Positions 8,948 through 18,747 are shown, counted from the first letter of the stretch. The stretch is DNA of 64,000 nucleotides from Klebsiella indica (GCF_005860775.1 NZ_VCHQ01000003.1:1-64000), one strand, 5' to 3'. Numbers and translations: made by a program. Notes: generated by a model from the sequence alone, not told the origin.

Positions 8948-10348
8948 ATGACACTTTCCTCGGTACTCACTACTAAAGATAAAATAGGTTATGGTCTTGG
9001 CGATATGGCCAGCGCGCTGGTATGGCAAACCGCCACGCTTTTTCTGGCCTATTTCTATACGGATGTATTTGGCTTACCGGCTGCCATCATGGGCACGATG
9101 TTTTTAGTTGTCAGGGTTATTGATGCGGTGGTCGATCCCTGCATTGGCGCGCTGGTGGACCGTACCCATACCCGTCATGGACGTTTTCGTCCCTGGCTGC
9201 TGTGGTTTGCTATTCCGTTCGGTGTAAGCTGTATTATTACTTTCTATGTTCCCGATGTCGGCGAAACGGCGAAAATTGTTTATGCCTGCCTGACTTACGC
9301 CATTCTGAGCTTTATCTATTCCGCAATTAATGTGCCGTATTGCGCCATGCCTGGCGCATTGACGATGGACCCGCATGAACGACATTCGCTCCAGTCGTGG
9401 CGCTTTGCGCTGTCGTTTATTGGTGGTCTGATTGTCACGGTGATTGCGCTGCCGCTGGTATCATATTTAGGGCACGGGGACGCGCAAAAAGGCTATTTTT
9501 ATGCCATGAGTCTGATGGGTATTCTTGGCATAGTGCTTTTCTTTAGCTGCTTTTTCCTGACTCGTGAGCGTTATACTCCTTCGGGAGATAGTTCAGGATC
9601 GTTATTAAAAGATCTCAAATTACTGGCAGGAAATAGCCAGTGGCGGATAGTTTTTATCTTCAATATTCTATTATTAACCGCCGTGGTCACGCGTGGTTCT
9701 GCAACCATGTATTACGTAAAATATGTTATGCAGCGCCCGGATATGGTGTTCACTTTTATTGTGAGCGGGATGATTGCCGCGCTGCTTGGGGCGCTATTAT
9801 CCGAGCGCCTGCTCGGGAAATTTGACCGCGTGCGCGCCTATCAATGGACGATTATCACGTACGTTATTTTTGCCGCCGCTATTTTCTTTATTCCCGCGAA
9901 TCAACTGTGGTTAATATTTAGCCTTAACGTCATCTTCGGTTTTATGCAAAATCTGACCACACCGCTACAGTGGACCATGTTCTCTGATGTCGTGGATTAC
10001 GAAGAACATCGTAGCGGACGCCGCCTTGACGGCCTGGTGTTTTCCACTGCACTGTTTGCCATTAAATTTGGCCTGGCGCTAGGGGGCGCTGTTGTTGGTT
10101 GGGTGCTGGGGATGGTTGATTACGCCCCCAATGCGCTTGACCAATCCTCCAAGGTATTAAATACCATCAATGCGCTTTTCACTTTGGTGCCATCGAGCCT
10201 GTTTATCGCCATGGCGCTGCTGTTGATGTTGTACAAACTCAATAGCCGCACGGCGGACACGATTGCGCGTGAACTGACACGCAAACGCGAACTCCGTGCG
10301 CAAGAGTCCGGACAGAGAGCGCTGAATTCTGCACTACAGGAGCAATAA
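8948..10348 (+). CDS. GPH-family sugar:cation symporter (MFS, YicJ/XylP-like)
   Basis: A 466-residue membrane protein with about 12 hydrophobic segments. The start KIGYGLGDMASALVWQT and the segments DVFGLPAAIMGTMF, VDPCIGALVDRTHTRHGRFRPWLLW and FSDVVDYEEHRSGRRLDGLVFS are hallmark motifs of glycoside-pentoside-hexuronide symporters. ATG 8948 was chosen because AGGA precedes it; an in-frame start at 8855 would add 31 residues without family similarity. It is directly followed (1-bp gap) by a GH3 glycosidase gene, so together they should import and hydrolyse a beta-glycoside or beta-xyloside. The regulator is not seen; the IS630 insertion lies upstream. Confidence 0.9.
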   Translation: MTLSSVLTTKDKIGYGLGDMASALVWQTATLFLAYFYTDVFGLPAAIMGTMFLVVRVIDAVVDPCIGALVDRTHTRHGRFRPWLLWFAIPFGVSCIITFYVPDVGETAKIVYACLTYAILSFIYSAINVPYCAMPGALTMDPHERHSLQSWRFALSFIGGLIVTVIALPLVSYLGHGDAQKGYFYAMSLMGILGIVLFFSCFFLTRERYTPSGDSSGSLLKDLKLLAGNSQWRIVFIFNILLLTAVVTRGSATMYYVKYVMQRPDMVFTFIVSGMIAALLGALLSERLLGKFDRVRAYQWTIITYVIFAAAIFFIPANQLWLIFSLNVIFGFMQNLTTPLQWTMFSDVVDYEEHRSGRRLDGLVFSTALFAIKFGLALGGAVVGWVLGMVDYAPNALDQSSKVLNTINALFTLVPSSLFIAMALLLMLYKLNSRTADTIARELTRKRELRAQESGQRALNSALQEQ

Positions 10349-10349
10349 T

Positions 10350-12719
10350 ATGACCGTAATTTACAAGGATGCCCGGCGCCCTGTCCCGGAACGCGTGGCG
10401 GATTTGCTGTCGCGAATGACGACCGAAGAAAAATTTGCCCAAATGCATGCCTACTGGCTGGTGTTGGCGGAAAACGGCGAACATCAAGAACGCAGTGATT
10501 TGAGCGATGAATTTTCCGGTGCCAGCGAGCAGACCTCACTCGCGGAAAAACTGAAATCTGGCGTCGGGCAAATTACGCGTCCGCTGGGTACGCATATTGT
10601 CGACGCGCACAGCGCTGTGCGCGCGGCAAACCGCTTGCAAAAAATGCTGGTGGAAGAGACCCGGCTGGGGATCCCGGCTCTGTTTCATGAAGAGTGTCTG
10701 GTTGGACTGTTGTGCAAGAACGCGACGCTGTTTCCATCGTCGCTAAACTATGGATCAACCTGGGATCCCGAACTGGTAGCGCGTGCGGCGCGAGAAATTG
10801 GCGACGAGGCCCGTTCCACCGGCTGTAAACAGGGGCTGGCGCCGGTGCTGGACGTTTCGCGCGATGTACGCTGGGGGCGTACCGAAGAAACCTTTGGCGA
10901 AGATCCCTGGCTGGTAGGGGTGATGGCCTGCGCTTACGTCAATGGATTGCAGGGAGAGAAGCGCGATGTGCTGGCGACGCTGAAACATTACGTCGGGCAT
11001 TCATTCAGTGAAGGGGCGCGCAACCATGCCCCGGTGCATCTTGGTTTCTGCGAACTCAATGACACCTTCCTGTTGCCGTTTGAGATGGCGGTAAAGCTGG
11101 CTAATGCGGGCTCGGTCATGCCAGCCTATCACGATATCGATAACCAACCGGGCCACAGCGATCGTTTCCTGCTGACCACTGTTTTGCGCGAACAGTGGGG
11201 GTTTGATGGCATTGTGGTCGCCGACTATGGCGGCATCAGCCTGCTTCATCAGCACCACGGCGTAGCGCAGGATGCGGCGGAATCGGCAGCGCTGGCATTC
11301 AACGCGGGCCTTGATGTGGAGCTGCCGAAAGATGATTGCGCGCGGCATCTGCAGGAGGCTTTGGATCGCGGATTAATCACTATGGCGAAGATTGATGAAA
11401 TTGTCTCCCGCACGTTGACGGAGAAGTTCCGTCTTGGCTTATTTGAACACCCTTATACCGATGTTTCTGCCATTACATTGCAATCGGCCAGAGCCCGCCA
11501 GGCCGCCCGGGATGTGGCGACGCGCTCATTGACGCTGCTGGAAAACCGCGGGGCGATACCGTTGCAGGGCAAAGCAAAAGTCGCGCTAGTGGGGCCGACG
11601 GCTGACGATCCGCTGGCTTTGCTCAGCGGCTACAGCTTCCCGGTGCATCTGATCATCAGCGATATGGTGGATGAAGTCTCGCAGGTGACAACGCCGTTAA
11701 CTGCGCTGCGTCACTATCTTGGTGAAGGGCGGGTTAGCTATGCCAAAGGGTGTCATATCATTGAGCAACGCATGGCTGGCGCGCCGGTATTTCCTGGCGA
11801 CAGCGGCGGTAGGCCGATGCAGCAGTCTCCAGTATCACAGGATACCCGCCTGATCCCCGATGCGGTCAGCGCAGCCCTGGAGAGCGATGTGGTGGTGGCT
11901 TGTGTGGGCGACCTTGCGGGTCTGTTCCAGAGCGGCACCGTGGGTGAAGGTTCGGATACTGATAGCCTGAACCTGCCGGGGGTTCAGCAGCAACTCCTTG
12001 AAGCGCTGGTCGCCACCGGTAAGCCGGTGATTGTGGTGATGACCGGCGGGCGACCTTATAATCTGCAGGGGCTGGAGGAGCGCGTCGCGGCGTTGATAAT
12101 GGCCTGGGCGCCAGGTCAGGAGGGAGGCTGGGCGATTGCCGATGTGTTAACCGGGCGCGCCGAACCGCAGGGCCGCTTAGTGGTCAGCGTGCCGAAAAGC
12201 GCAGGCGCAATGCCCTATTACTATAACCATAAGCTGAAAAGCGGCGGCACGCCGTTTGCGTTTCACTTTGGTTCTCGCTATCCGTTTGGGTATGGGCAAA
12301 GCTGGACGATGTTCGACTATTCCGCGCCGCGTCTGCTGACGCCGGAAGTTGCGGTGACAGGTGACATCGTCGTTCAGGTTGCTGTCCGTAATTGCGGAGA
12401 ACGCCGGGGCAGCGAGGTAGTTCAGCTCTACGTTCGTGACAACGTGGCCTCGATGGTGCGTCCACTACAGGAACTAAAAGCGTTCCGACGCGTGACGCTC
12501 GACGCTGGCGAAACGGCGACGCTGAATTTCACGTTACCGGTGGATATGCTTAACTTCACCCGTCGTGACGGTAAGCGAATTGTCGAGCCCGGCGAGTTTG
12601 AGCTGCAGATTGGTGCTTCATCGGCGGATATTCGCGGGAAGGCAACCGTGACGGTGAAGGGCGAGGTTCGCGAACTGCCGCGGGACTGGCGCATGATCAG
12701 CCGCTGTGAAGTCAGTTGA
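10350..12719 (+). CDS. Glycoside hydrolase family 3 (beta-glucosidase / beta-xylosidase)
   Basis: A 789-residue GH3 enzyme. The N-terminal TIM-barrel domain contains RLGIPALFHEECLVG, LDVSRDVRWGRTEETFGEDP, a KHYVGH segment, and the nucleophile region GIVVADYGG (aspartate near residue 288). The second alpha/beta domain spans roughly 390-620 (VALVGPTADDP, GEGSDTDSLNLPG) and a C-terminal fibronectin-III-like domain ends the protein (GSEVVQLYVRD). There is no signal peptide, so it acts in the cytoplasm on the glycoside brought in by the adjacent symporter. Its TGA at 12717-12719 is one base from the RprA terminator of the opposite strand, which can also terminate this unit. Confidence 0.92.
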   Translation: MTVIYKDARRPVPERVADLLSRMTTEEKFAQMHAYWLVLAENGEHQERSDLSDEFSGASEQTSLAEKLKSGVGQITRPLGTHIVDAHSAVRAANRLQKMLVEETRLGIPALFHEECLVGLLCKNATLFPSSLNYGSTWDPELVARAAREIGDEARSTGCKQGLAPVLDVSRDVRWGRTEETFGEDPWLVGVMACAYVNGLQGEKRDVLATLKHYVGHSFSEGARNHAPVHLGFCELNDTFLLPFEMAVKLANAGSVMPAYHDIDNQPGHSDRFLLTTVLREQWGFDGIVVADYGGISLLHQHHGVAQDAAESAALAFNAGLDVELPKDDCARHLQEALDRGLITMAKIDEIVSRTLTEKFRLGLFEHPYTDVSAITLQSARARQAARDVATRSLTLLENRGAIPLQGKAKVALVGPTADDPLALLSGYSFPVHLIISDMVDEVSQVTTPLTALRHYLGEGRVSYAKGCHIIEQRMAGAPVFPGDSGGRPMQQSPVSQDTRLIPDAVSAALESDVVVACVGDLAGLFQSGTVGEGSDTDSLNLPGVQQQLLEALVATGKPVIVVMTGGRPYNLQGLEERVAALIMAWAPGQEGGWAIADVLTGRAEPQGRLVVSVPKSAGAMPYYYNHKLKSGGTPFAFHFGSRYPFGYGQSWTMFDYSAPRLLTPEVAVTGDIVVQVAVRNCGERRGSEVVQLYVRDNVASMVRPLQELKAFRRVTLDAGETATLNFTLPVDMLNFTRRDGKRIVEPGEFELQIGASSADIRGKATVTVKGEVRELPRDWRMISRCEVS

Positions 12720-12720
12720 C

Positions 12721-12826
12721 AAAAAAAAGCCCATCGTGGGAGATGGGCAAAGACTACACACAGCAATTCATTGTTTCACTCAGGGGATTTCCATGCTTAT
12801 AAATCAGGGTCTTGATCTATAACCGT
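12721..12826 (-). ncRNA. rprA: RprA small regulatory RNA
   Basis: The minus strand starting at 12826 reads ACGGTTATA, passes GCATGGAAATCCCCTGAGTG and GTAGTCTTTGCCCATC, and ends in a CCCATC..GATGGG hairpin followed by U's. This is recognisable as E. coli RprA at almost the same length (about 106 nt). RprA is an Hfq-dependent sRNA made under control of the Rcs system; it activates rpoS translation and represses others such as csgD. The 5' stem differs from E. coli (loop bases changed), while the segment that pairs with the rpoS leader and the terminator are preserved. It sits downstream of ydiK as in E. coli. Confidence 0.93.
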
Positions 12827-12833
12827 AGGATAA

Positions 12834-12839
12834 ATAGTA
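12834..12839 (-). promoter_or_regulatory. -10 element of the rprA promoter
   Basis: On the minus strand TACTAT lies seven bases ahead of the predicted RprA 5' end (12826). An RcsB box is expected further upstream from knowledge of E. coli, but I could not pin it down by eye. Confidence 0.55.
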
Positions 12840-13150
12840 GGCAATGCGGCTTTTGACGTCGATCGGATTCCTCCCAATAGTTAAATCGGGGTTAATAATC
12901 TGCGCCGTCAATGCGGACTGCGAGCTGAAACCTGAGGGCGGTTAGGTCTGATGTATCAGTTGTTCTTAAGGTTAAGACGAAATATGTTTGTTTACCCGGG
13001 CTGGGCAGAGGCATGTTCCATGTGCAATATGTTGTGACGATGTTTCATGCCTGGCGTATAAACAGTCGGGGGACGTTTCGCTCGTCCCCCTGAATTCCTG
13101 ACATTGCGCTGAACCGCGGGATGGGTGATCGCTCCCGACAGCCTTTTCAC

Positions 13151-14272
13151 TTACTTATCCAGTGATGCGCGGTTATTCAGTTCGCTGAGTTCCTCTAGTA
13201 CCTGGTCGGGATCTTTCGACGGAGGCGGCGCTTCGTTAACCCACGCATCGTATAGCCGCCAGGAGACGGCCAGCAGCACCGGGCCGATAAACAGGCCTAT
13301 CATGCCAAAGGCGACCAGACCGCCGATAACGCCGGAAAGAATAAGGATCATCGGCAGATCGGCGCCCATACGAATCAGTAACGGGCGGATAAAGCTATCC
13401 ATGGTGCCCACCACACAACTCCATATCAGCAGTACGGTTCCCCAGGTGGTGTCGCCCGTCCAGTACAGCCAGATAATTGACGGCACCAGAACCAGCAATG
13501 GCCCCAGTTGCACCAGACAACTGAAAATCATCACCACGGTGAGCAGCGCGGCGTAGGGAACGCCGCTGACGGCGAGACCAATACCGCCCATCACCGCCTG
13601 GACCAGCGCGGTTACTACCACCCCCAGCGCTACGGCGCGGATAGCCTGACCTGCGAGGATCACCGCCGCATCGCCGCGTTTTGCTGCCAGACGCGTGGCA
13701 AAGTGGCGGAAACCATAGGCTACCTGTTCGCCGCGCCAGTAGAGCAATGCGCTAAATAGCAGCATCAGTCCGCAGTGAACCAGGAGTTTACCGATATGCG
13801 CCGCCTGCCCGACAAACCAGGTGGTGGTGGTGCCGATATAGGGACGAATTTTGCTCATAATCGTCGCGCCCCCCATTTCCAGCAGACTATGCCAGCCGAG
13901 ATACAACTTATCGCCGACCAGCGGAATAGTGTTCAACCATGCCAAATCCGGCGGGGTAAAGTTGCCGCTGGTAATCACTTTTATTAATGGCGTGCTGTTA
14001 TCCACCAGGCTGTTGACCAGCAACGCGATGGGGATGACGAACAGCAAAAACAGCAGCAGCGTCATCCCCAGTACGGCCAGGGAGCGTTTGCCTAAAAGCA
14101 GGCGTTGCAGGCGCAGGAGCAACGGCCAGGTGGCGATAACCACCGTACCGGCCCAGGCAAACGACAGGATAAATGGCTGCACAATCCACAGGCAGGAAAT
14201 GATAATCAGGGATAAAAACAGCACCGATAACAGAATTTGCGGTATGTCGCGGGGCTGATGGGGGTTAATCAT
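13151..14272 (-). CDS. ydiK: AI-2E family transporter YdiK
   Basis: A 373-residue inner-membrane protein with around eight hydrophobic segments, length close to E. coli YdiK (370). The opening MINPHQPRDIPQILLS and the AI-2E/UPF0118 motif region near GLVAFGMIGLFIGPVLLAVSW are preserved. The function of YdiK is not settled; the family includes exporters and a Na+/H+ antiporter. Position between rprA and the divergent ydiJ matches E. coli. A PurR-box-like sequence lies in the intergenic region with ydiJ. The 324-bp stretch 12827-13150 downstream of the gene contains only the rprA promoter and otherwise nothing I recognise. Confidence 0.9.
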   Translation of the reverse strand: MINPHQPRDIPQILLSVLFLSLIIISCLWIVQPFILSFAWAGTVVIATWPLLLRLQRLLLGKRSLAVLGMTLLLFLLFVIPIALLVNSLVDNSTPLIKVITSGNFTPPDLAWLNTIPLVGDKLYLGWHSLLEMGGATIMSKIRPYIGTTTTWFVGQAAHIGKLLVHCGLMLLFSALLYWRGEQVAYGFRHFATRLAAKRGDAAVILAGQAIRAVALGVVVTALVQAVMGGIGLAVSGVPYAALLTVVMIFSCLVQLGPLLVLVPSIIWLYWTGDTTWGTVLLIWSCVVGTMDSFIRPLLIRMGADLPMILILSGVIGGLVAFGMIGLFIGPVLLAVSWRLYDAWVNEAPPPSKDPDQVLEELSELNNRASLDK

Positions 14273-14422
14273 GGTGAAATTTTACCTTTGCAGTCGCGTC
14301 AGGATGCTGACGCAGCGTAATTCCATGTACTGATAATAATATCAATAAGTTTGCGCGCCTGATTTTGCATTTAATTCTGGCGGGCGCATATGAAAAAAAT
14401 GTGATAAAAAGTTGAGTGCATA

Positions 14423-14438
14423 ACGCAAACGTTTAATT
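14423..14438. promoter_or_regulatory. PurR-box-like operator between ydiK and ydiJ
   Basis: ACGCAAACGTTTAATT fits the PurR consensus (A-N-G-C-A-A-N-C-G-N-T-T-N-C-N-T) at all fixed positions but one. In E. coli ydiK is reported as a PurR target, so a purine-repressed site here is plausible. Confidence 0.6.
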
Positions 14439-14475
14439 ACTTACAACACAACATAGTCGGGCAGGGTCGAGCGTC

Positions 14476-17400
14476 ATGATCCCACAAATTTCTCAGGCGC
14501 CAGGTGTCGTTCAACTGGTGCTGAATTTTTTGCAGGTACTGGAGCAACAAGGTTTTACCGGTGATACCGCCACCAGTTACGCCGACAGGCTGACGATGGC
14601 GACGGATAACAGTGTATATCAACTGTTGCCGGATGCGATTTTATTTCCCCGTTCCACAGCAGATGTGGCTCTGCTGGCAAGGCTGGCGGCGGAAGAGCGT
14701 TTTAAAACGCTGGTTTTTACCCCGCGAGGCGGCGGGACCGGGACTAACGGTCAGTCGCTGAATGCCGGCATTATTGTCGATATGTCCCGCTATATGAACC
14801 GCATTATCGAAATCAACCCGGAAGATGGATGGGTGCGGGTGGAAGCCGGGGTCATTAAAGACCAGCTTAATCAATATCTCAAGCCGTATGGCTACTTTTT
14901 CGCCCCGGAGTTGTCCACCAGTAATCGCGCCACTCTTGGTGGAATGATTAATACCGACGCCTCCGGGCAGGGTTCGCTGGTCTACGGTAAAACGTCCGAC
15001 CATGTACTGGGCGTGCGTTCGGTGCTGATGGGCGGCGACATTCTCGATACGCAGCCGATTCCCGTGGCGCTGGCAGAAACGCTGGGCGAAGAACAGTCGG
15101 CGATCGGGCGTATTTACCGCACGGTCTATCAGCGCTGCAAAACGCAGCGGCAGTTGGTTATCGACAAATTTCCTAAGCTTAACCGCTTTCTCACCGGGTA
15201 CGATCTGCGCCATGTTTTTAATGATGAGATGAGCGAATTTGACCTGACGCGCATTTTGACCGGTTCAGAAGGGACGCTGGCGTTTATCACCGAAGCGCGG
15301 CTGGATATTACGCGCCTGCCGAAGGTGCGCCGCCTGGTTAATATTAAATACGATTCATTTAATTCCGCGCTGCGCAACGCGCCGTTTATGGTCGAGGCGA
15401 AGGCGCTCTCGGTGGAAACCGTTGACTCAAAAGTCCTTAATCTGGCGCGGGAGGATATTGTCTGGCATTCGGTTAGCGAGCTAATCGCTGATGTCCCGGA
15501 TAAAGAGATGCTGGGGCTGAATATTGTCGAGTTCGCCGGTGATGACGGCGAGCTGATTGACAATCAAGTCGCGACGCTGTGCCAGCGCCTGGATGAACTG
15601 ATGTCGCGTAACGAGGCTGGCGTTATCGGCTGGCAGGTTTGTAGCGAACTGGACGGCATTGAGCGTATCTACGCAATGCGTAAAAAAGCGGTCGGGCTGC
15701 TCGGTAATGCCAAAGGGGCCGCTAAACCGATACCTTTTGCGGAAGATACCTGCGTGCCGCCGGAACATCTGGCCGATTATATTGTGGAATTTCGCGCGCT
15801 GCTGGACGGACATGGTCTGAGCTACGGTATGTTCGGTCATGTTGATGCCGGGGTGCTGCATGTGCGCCCGGCGCTGGATATGTGCGACCCGCAGCAAGAG
15901 ATGCTAATGAAGCGGATCTCCGATGATGTCGTGGCGTTAACCGCAAAATATGGCGGTCTGTTGTGGGGCGAACACGGCAAAGGGTTCCGCGCCGAGTATA
16001 GTCCGGCGTTCTTTGGTGAAGCGCTGTTTGGCGAACTGCGTAAAATTAAAGCTGCGTTTGACCCGGATAACCGGCTGAACCCGGGGAAAATTTGCCCTCC
16101 CGAAGGCGTTGATGCGCCGATGATGAAAGTGGATGCGGTTAAACGCGGGACTTTCGATCGCCAGATCCCGATTGCGGTGCGTAGTGCATGGCGCGGCGCG
16201 ATGGAGTGTAACGGCAACGGCCTGTGCTTTAACTTTGATGCAAAAAGCCCCATGTGTCCTTCGATGAAGGTGAGTAACCATCGTATCCATTCGCCGAAAG
16301 GCCGTGCAACGTTGGTGCGCGAGTGGCTGCGCCTGCTGGCGGATCGGGGCATTGACCCTAATCAGCTGGAAAAAGAACTGCCGGAAAAACGCGCGAGTTT
16401 GCGTACCTTGGTGGCGCGTACCCGCAATAGCTGGCATGCGCGTAAAGGGGAGTATGATTTCTCCCATGAAGTCAAAGAGGCGATGTCCGGCTGCCTGGCC
16501 TGTAAAGCCTGCTCGACCCAGTGCCCGATCAAAATTGACGTGCCGGAGTTTCGCTCGCGCTTCCTGCAGCTCTACCATAGCCGCTATCTGCGCCCGGTTC
16601 GCGACCATCTGGTGGCGACGGTTGAATCCTACGCCCCGCTGATGGCGCATGCGCCGAAGACGTTTAACTTTTTTATTAATCAGCCGTGGATGCGTAAGCT
16701 GTCGGAAAAGCATATTGGTATGGTGGATCTACCGCTGCTCTCCACGCCTTCGCTGAAACAGCAAATGGTCGGCCACCGCTCGGCGAACACCACCCTGGAA
16801 CAGCTGGAAGCGCTGAGTCCTGAGCAGAAAGCGAAAAGGGTGCTGGTGGTCCAGGATCCGTTTACCAGCTACTATGATGCGCAGGTGGTGGCTGATTTCA
16901 TGCGTCTGGTCGAAAAGGTCGGCTATCAGCCGGTGTTGTTGCCGTTTTCTCCGAATGGCAAGGCGCAGCATATTAAAGGCTTCCTGACGCGATTTGCGCG
17001 CACCGCGCAGAAAACCGCCGATTTCCTCAACCGTGTGGCCCGTCTCGGTATGCCGATGGTGGGCGTCGATCCGGCACTGGTGCTCTGCTATCGCGATGAA
17101 TACAACCAGGTACTGGGTGATAAGCGAGGCGATTTCCGCGTGATGCTGGTACACGAATGGTTGCCGCAGGCGTTAACGGAAACCATCGCGCAGGATAAAG
17201 GCGGCGAGGCGTGGTATCTGTTTGGTCACTGTACCGAAGTGACGGCGCTGCCCGCATCGACGAAACAGTGGGCGGATATTTTCGCGCGTTTCGGCGCGAA
17301 GCTGGAGAACGTGAATGTCGGCTGTTGCGGCATGGCCGGGACTTACGGCCATGAAGTGAAGAATCATGCTAATTCGCTGGCCATCTACGCGCTCTCCTGG

Positions 17401-17532
17401 CAGCAGGCGATGCAGCGATTACCGCGCAACCGTTGCCTGGCCACCGGCTACTCCTGTCGTAGTCAGGTGAAGCGTATTGAAGGCAGTGGCGTTCGTCATC
17501 CGCTGCAGGCGCTGCTGGAGATCATCGGATGA
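14476..17532 (+). CDS. ydiJ: D-2-hydroxyglutarate dehydrogenase-type FAD/Fe-S oxidoreductase YdiJ
   Basis: A 1018-residue protein, the E. coli YdiJ length. The N-terminal half is a PCMH-type FAD domain (GGGTGTNGQSLN for pyrophosphate, GGMINTDASGQGSLVYGKTSDHV, then GSEGTLAFITEARLDI). The middle FAD-linked oxidase C domain contains FGHVDAGVLHVRP and GEHGKGFRAEY. A 4Fe-4S motif CLACKACSTQCP follows (Cys 673, 676, 679, 683), then a CCG domain (NVGCCGMAGTYG). E. coli YdiJ has been described as a D-2-hydroxyglutarate dehydrogenase. The menI start overlaps its stop by four bases, so the two genes are coupled. Confidence 0.93.
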   Translation: MIPQISQAPGVVQLVLNFLQVLEQQGFTGDTATSYADRLTMATDNSVYQLLPDAILFPRSTADVALLARLAAEERFKTLVFTPRGGGTGTNGQSLNAGIIVDMSRYMNRIIEINPEDGWVRVEAGVIKDQLNQYLKPYGYFFAPELSTSNRATLGGMINTDASGQGSLVYGKTSDHVLGVRSVLMGGDILDTQPIPVALAETLGEEQSAIGRIYRTVYQRCKTQRQLVIDKFPKLNRFLTGYDLRHVFNDEMSEFDLTRILTGSEGTLAFITEARLDITRLPKVRRLVNIKYDSFNSALRNAPFMVEAKALSVETVDSKVLNLAREDIVWHSVSELIADVPDKEMLGLNIVEFAGDDGELIDNQVATLCQRLDELMSRNEAGVIGWQVCSELDGIERIYAMRKKAVGLLGNAKGAAKPIPFAEDTCVPPEHLADYIVEFRALLDGHGLSYGMFGHVDAGVLHVRPALDMCDPQQEMLMKRISDDVVALTAKYGGLLWGEHGKGFRAEYSPAFFGEALFGELRKIKAAFDPDNRLNPGKICPPEGVDAPMMKVDAVKRGTFDRQIPIAVRSAWRGAMECNGNGLCFNFDAKSPMCPSMKVSNHRIHSPKGRATLVREWLRLLADRGIDPNQLEKELPEKRASLRTLVARTRNSWHARKGEYDFSHEVKEAMSGCLACKACSTQCPIKIDVPEFRSRFLQLYHSRYLRPVRDHLVATVESYAPLMAHAPKTFNFFINQPWMRKLSEKHIGMVDLPLLSTPSLKQQMVGHRSANTTLEQLEALSPEQKAKRVLVVQDPFTSYYDAQVVADFMRLVEKVGYQPVLLPFSPNGKAQHIKGFLTRFARTAQKTADFLNRVARLGMPMVGVDPALVLCYRDEYNQVLGDKRGDFRVMLVHEWLPQALTETIAQDKGGEAWYLFGHCTEVTALPASTKQWADIFARFGAKLENVNVGCCGMAGTYGHEVKNHANSLAIYALSWQQAMQRLPRNRCLATGYSCRSQVKRIEGSGVRHPLQALLEIIG

Positions 17533-17939
17533 TCTGGCGGCGTCAGAGCAGCCTGGAGCAGCTGAATGCGATGAAGGACGGGAACATGCTCGGCTTGCTG
17601 GATATTCGCTTTGAGACGCTGACTGAGAATACCCTTGAGGCCAGCATGCCGGTAGATGAGCGTACTCATCAGCCCTTTGGCTTATTGCACGGCGGCGCAT
17701 CGGTGGTATTAGCTGAAACGCTAGGCTCAGTCGCTGGCTATTTGTGCTGTGAAGGTGAACAGAAAGTCGTGGGTCTGGAGGTGAATGCCAACCACATTCG
17801 CGCGGTGCGCAGCGGCAGGGTTCGCGGCGTGTGCCGGGCGCTGCATATTGGCTCCCGTCACCAGGTCTGGCAAATCGATATTTCTGATGCGCAGGGGCGC
17901 CTCTGTTGTTCATCGCGACTGACAACGGCGGTGATATAA
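17529..17939 (+). CDS. menI: 1,4-dihydroxy-2-naphthoyl-CoA hydrolase (YdiI/MenI)
   Basis: A 136-residue hotdog-fold thioesterase. The conserved stretch HQPFGLLHGGASVVLAETLGS holds the catalytic glutamate, and VGLEVNANHIRAVRSGRVRG is typical of the YdiI group. It hydrolyses DHNA-CoA in menaquinone synthesis. Its ATG overlaps the ydiJ stop (ATGA), the same arrangement as in E. coli. Confidence 0.93.
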   Translation: MIWRRQSSLEQLNAMKDGNMLGLLDIRFETLTENTLEASMPVDERTHQPFGLLHGGASVVLAETLGSVAGYLCCEGEQKVVGLEVNANHIRAVRSGRVRGVCRALHIGSRHQVWQIDISDAQGRLCCSSRLTTAVI

Positions 17940-18011
17940 AGTGACTGAGAAGGGGGATCTTTCCCCCTGAGGCTGATGGCAAACCGGTTTAGATAGTGTG
18001 CCTGCATTTCC

Positions 18012-18046
18012 GCCGGATGGCGTCTGCGCCTTATCCGGCCTACAAA
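18012..18046. repeat. REP (repetitive extragenic palindrome) unit
   Basis: GCCGGATGGCGTCTGCGCCTTATCCGGCCTACAAA-type sequence, the classical enterobacterial REP, lies in the 496-bp gap between menI and the GlsB/YeaQ-like gene. It can fold into a hairpin and may stabilise or terminate the ydiJ-menI message. The rest of that gap shows no gene. Confidence 0.85.
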
Positions 18047-18435
18047 ATTAATAATATCCGTATGTTCTGGTTTTTTCGTCGGCCCGCGCAAGTGCTGCCG
18101 GGCAATGGCTGAAAAACGCACTTTGTCAGCCATCTGAGGGGGAATTTCCCCCGATCGTTTCCCCTTCCCGGGCCTGCCTGTTCAAATGGTTAACCGTGTT
18201 GTGCGGCGACTCGAATTATTCAGCGGATATACCCATGTTCTTATCAGGAATTAATCAGTAGATAATTTGTCCTTTGCGGTTTATTTGATTTCGCTCGTTC
18301 TGCTGTCTTTAGACCATTATCTTCCAGATGACAAGGTGTTGTCGGTGAAATATAAATTTATTAATCCCTCTTCATATTTATGCTAAGCTCTTAAATACGA
18401 GAGATTTACAAGGTAACAAGAGGACGGAGTTAGCT

Positions 18436-18684
18436 ATGGGTATCATTTCATGGATCATTTTTGGTCTTATCGCCGGTATTTTGGCCAAGTGGATTATGCC
18501 GGGGAAAGACGGCGGCGGATTTATCGTTACTGTAATTCTCGGCGTCATCGGTGCGGTTGTCGGGGGCTGGATTAGTACCTTCTTCGGATTTGGTAAGGTC
18601 GATGGCTTTAATTTCGGCAGCTTTGTCGTGGCGGTGATCGGCGCACTGGTTGTGCTGTTTATCTACCGGAAAATTAAGAGCTAA
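18436..18684 (+). CDS. GlsB/YeaQ/YmgE family stress-response membrane protein
   Basis: An 82-residue protein with three hydrophobic helices and glycine-rich turns (WIIFGLIAGILAKWIMPGKDGGG, GAVVGGWIS, VVAVIGALVVLFIYRKIKS). It is nearly identical in style and length to E. coli YeaQ, a transglycosylase-associated (TAG) family inner-membrane protein. E. coli does not carry it at this place, so this may be a second copy of the family. The start is preceded by AGAGGACGGAG. A strong terminator follows. Exact function unknown. Confidence 0.88.
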   Translation: MGIISWIIFGLIAGILAKWIMPGKDGGGFIVTVILGVIGAVVGGWISTFFGFGKVDGFNFGSFVVAVIGALVVLFIYRKIKS

Positions 18685-18714
18685 TTCTGCCTGCGCGCAA
18701 CGTGTGCTATAAAA

Positions 18715-18747
18715 TAAAAAGCTGCCAGTTTTGCTGGCAGCTTTTTT
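18715..18747 (+). terminator. Rho-independent terminator after the GlsB/YeaQ-like gene
   Basis: Stem AAAGCTGCCAG / CTGGCAGCTTT around a TTTTG loop, followed by a T run. It is symmetrical with A's on the left, so it can also stop transcription from the opposite side (the minus-strand gene at 18809-19126). Confidence 0.88.
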
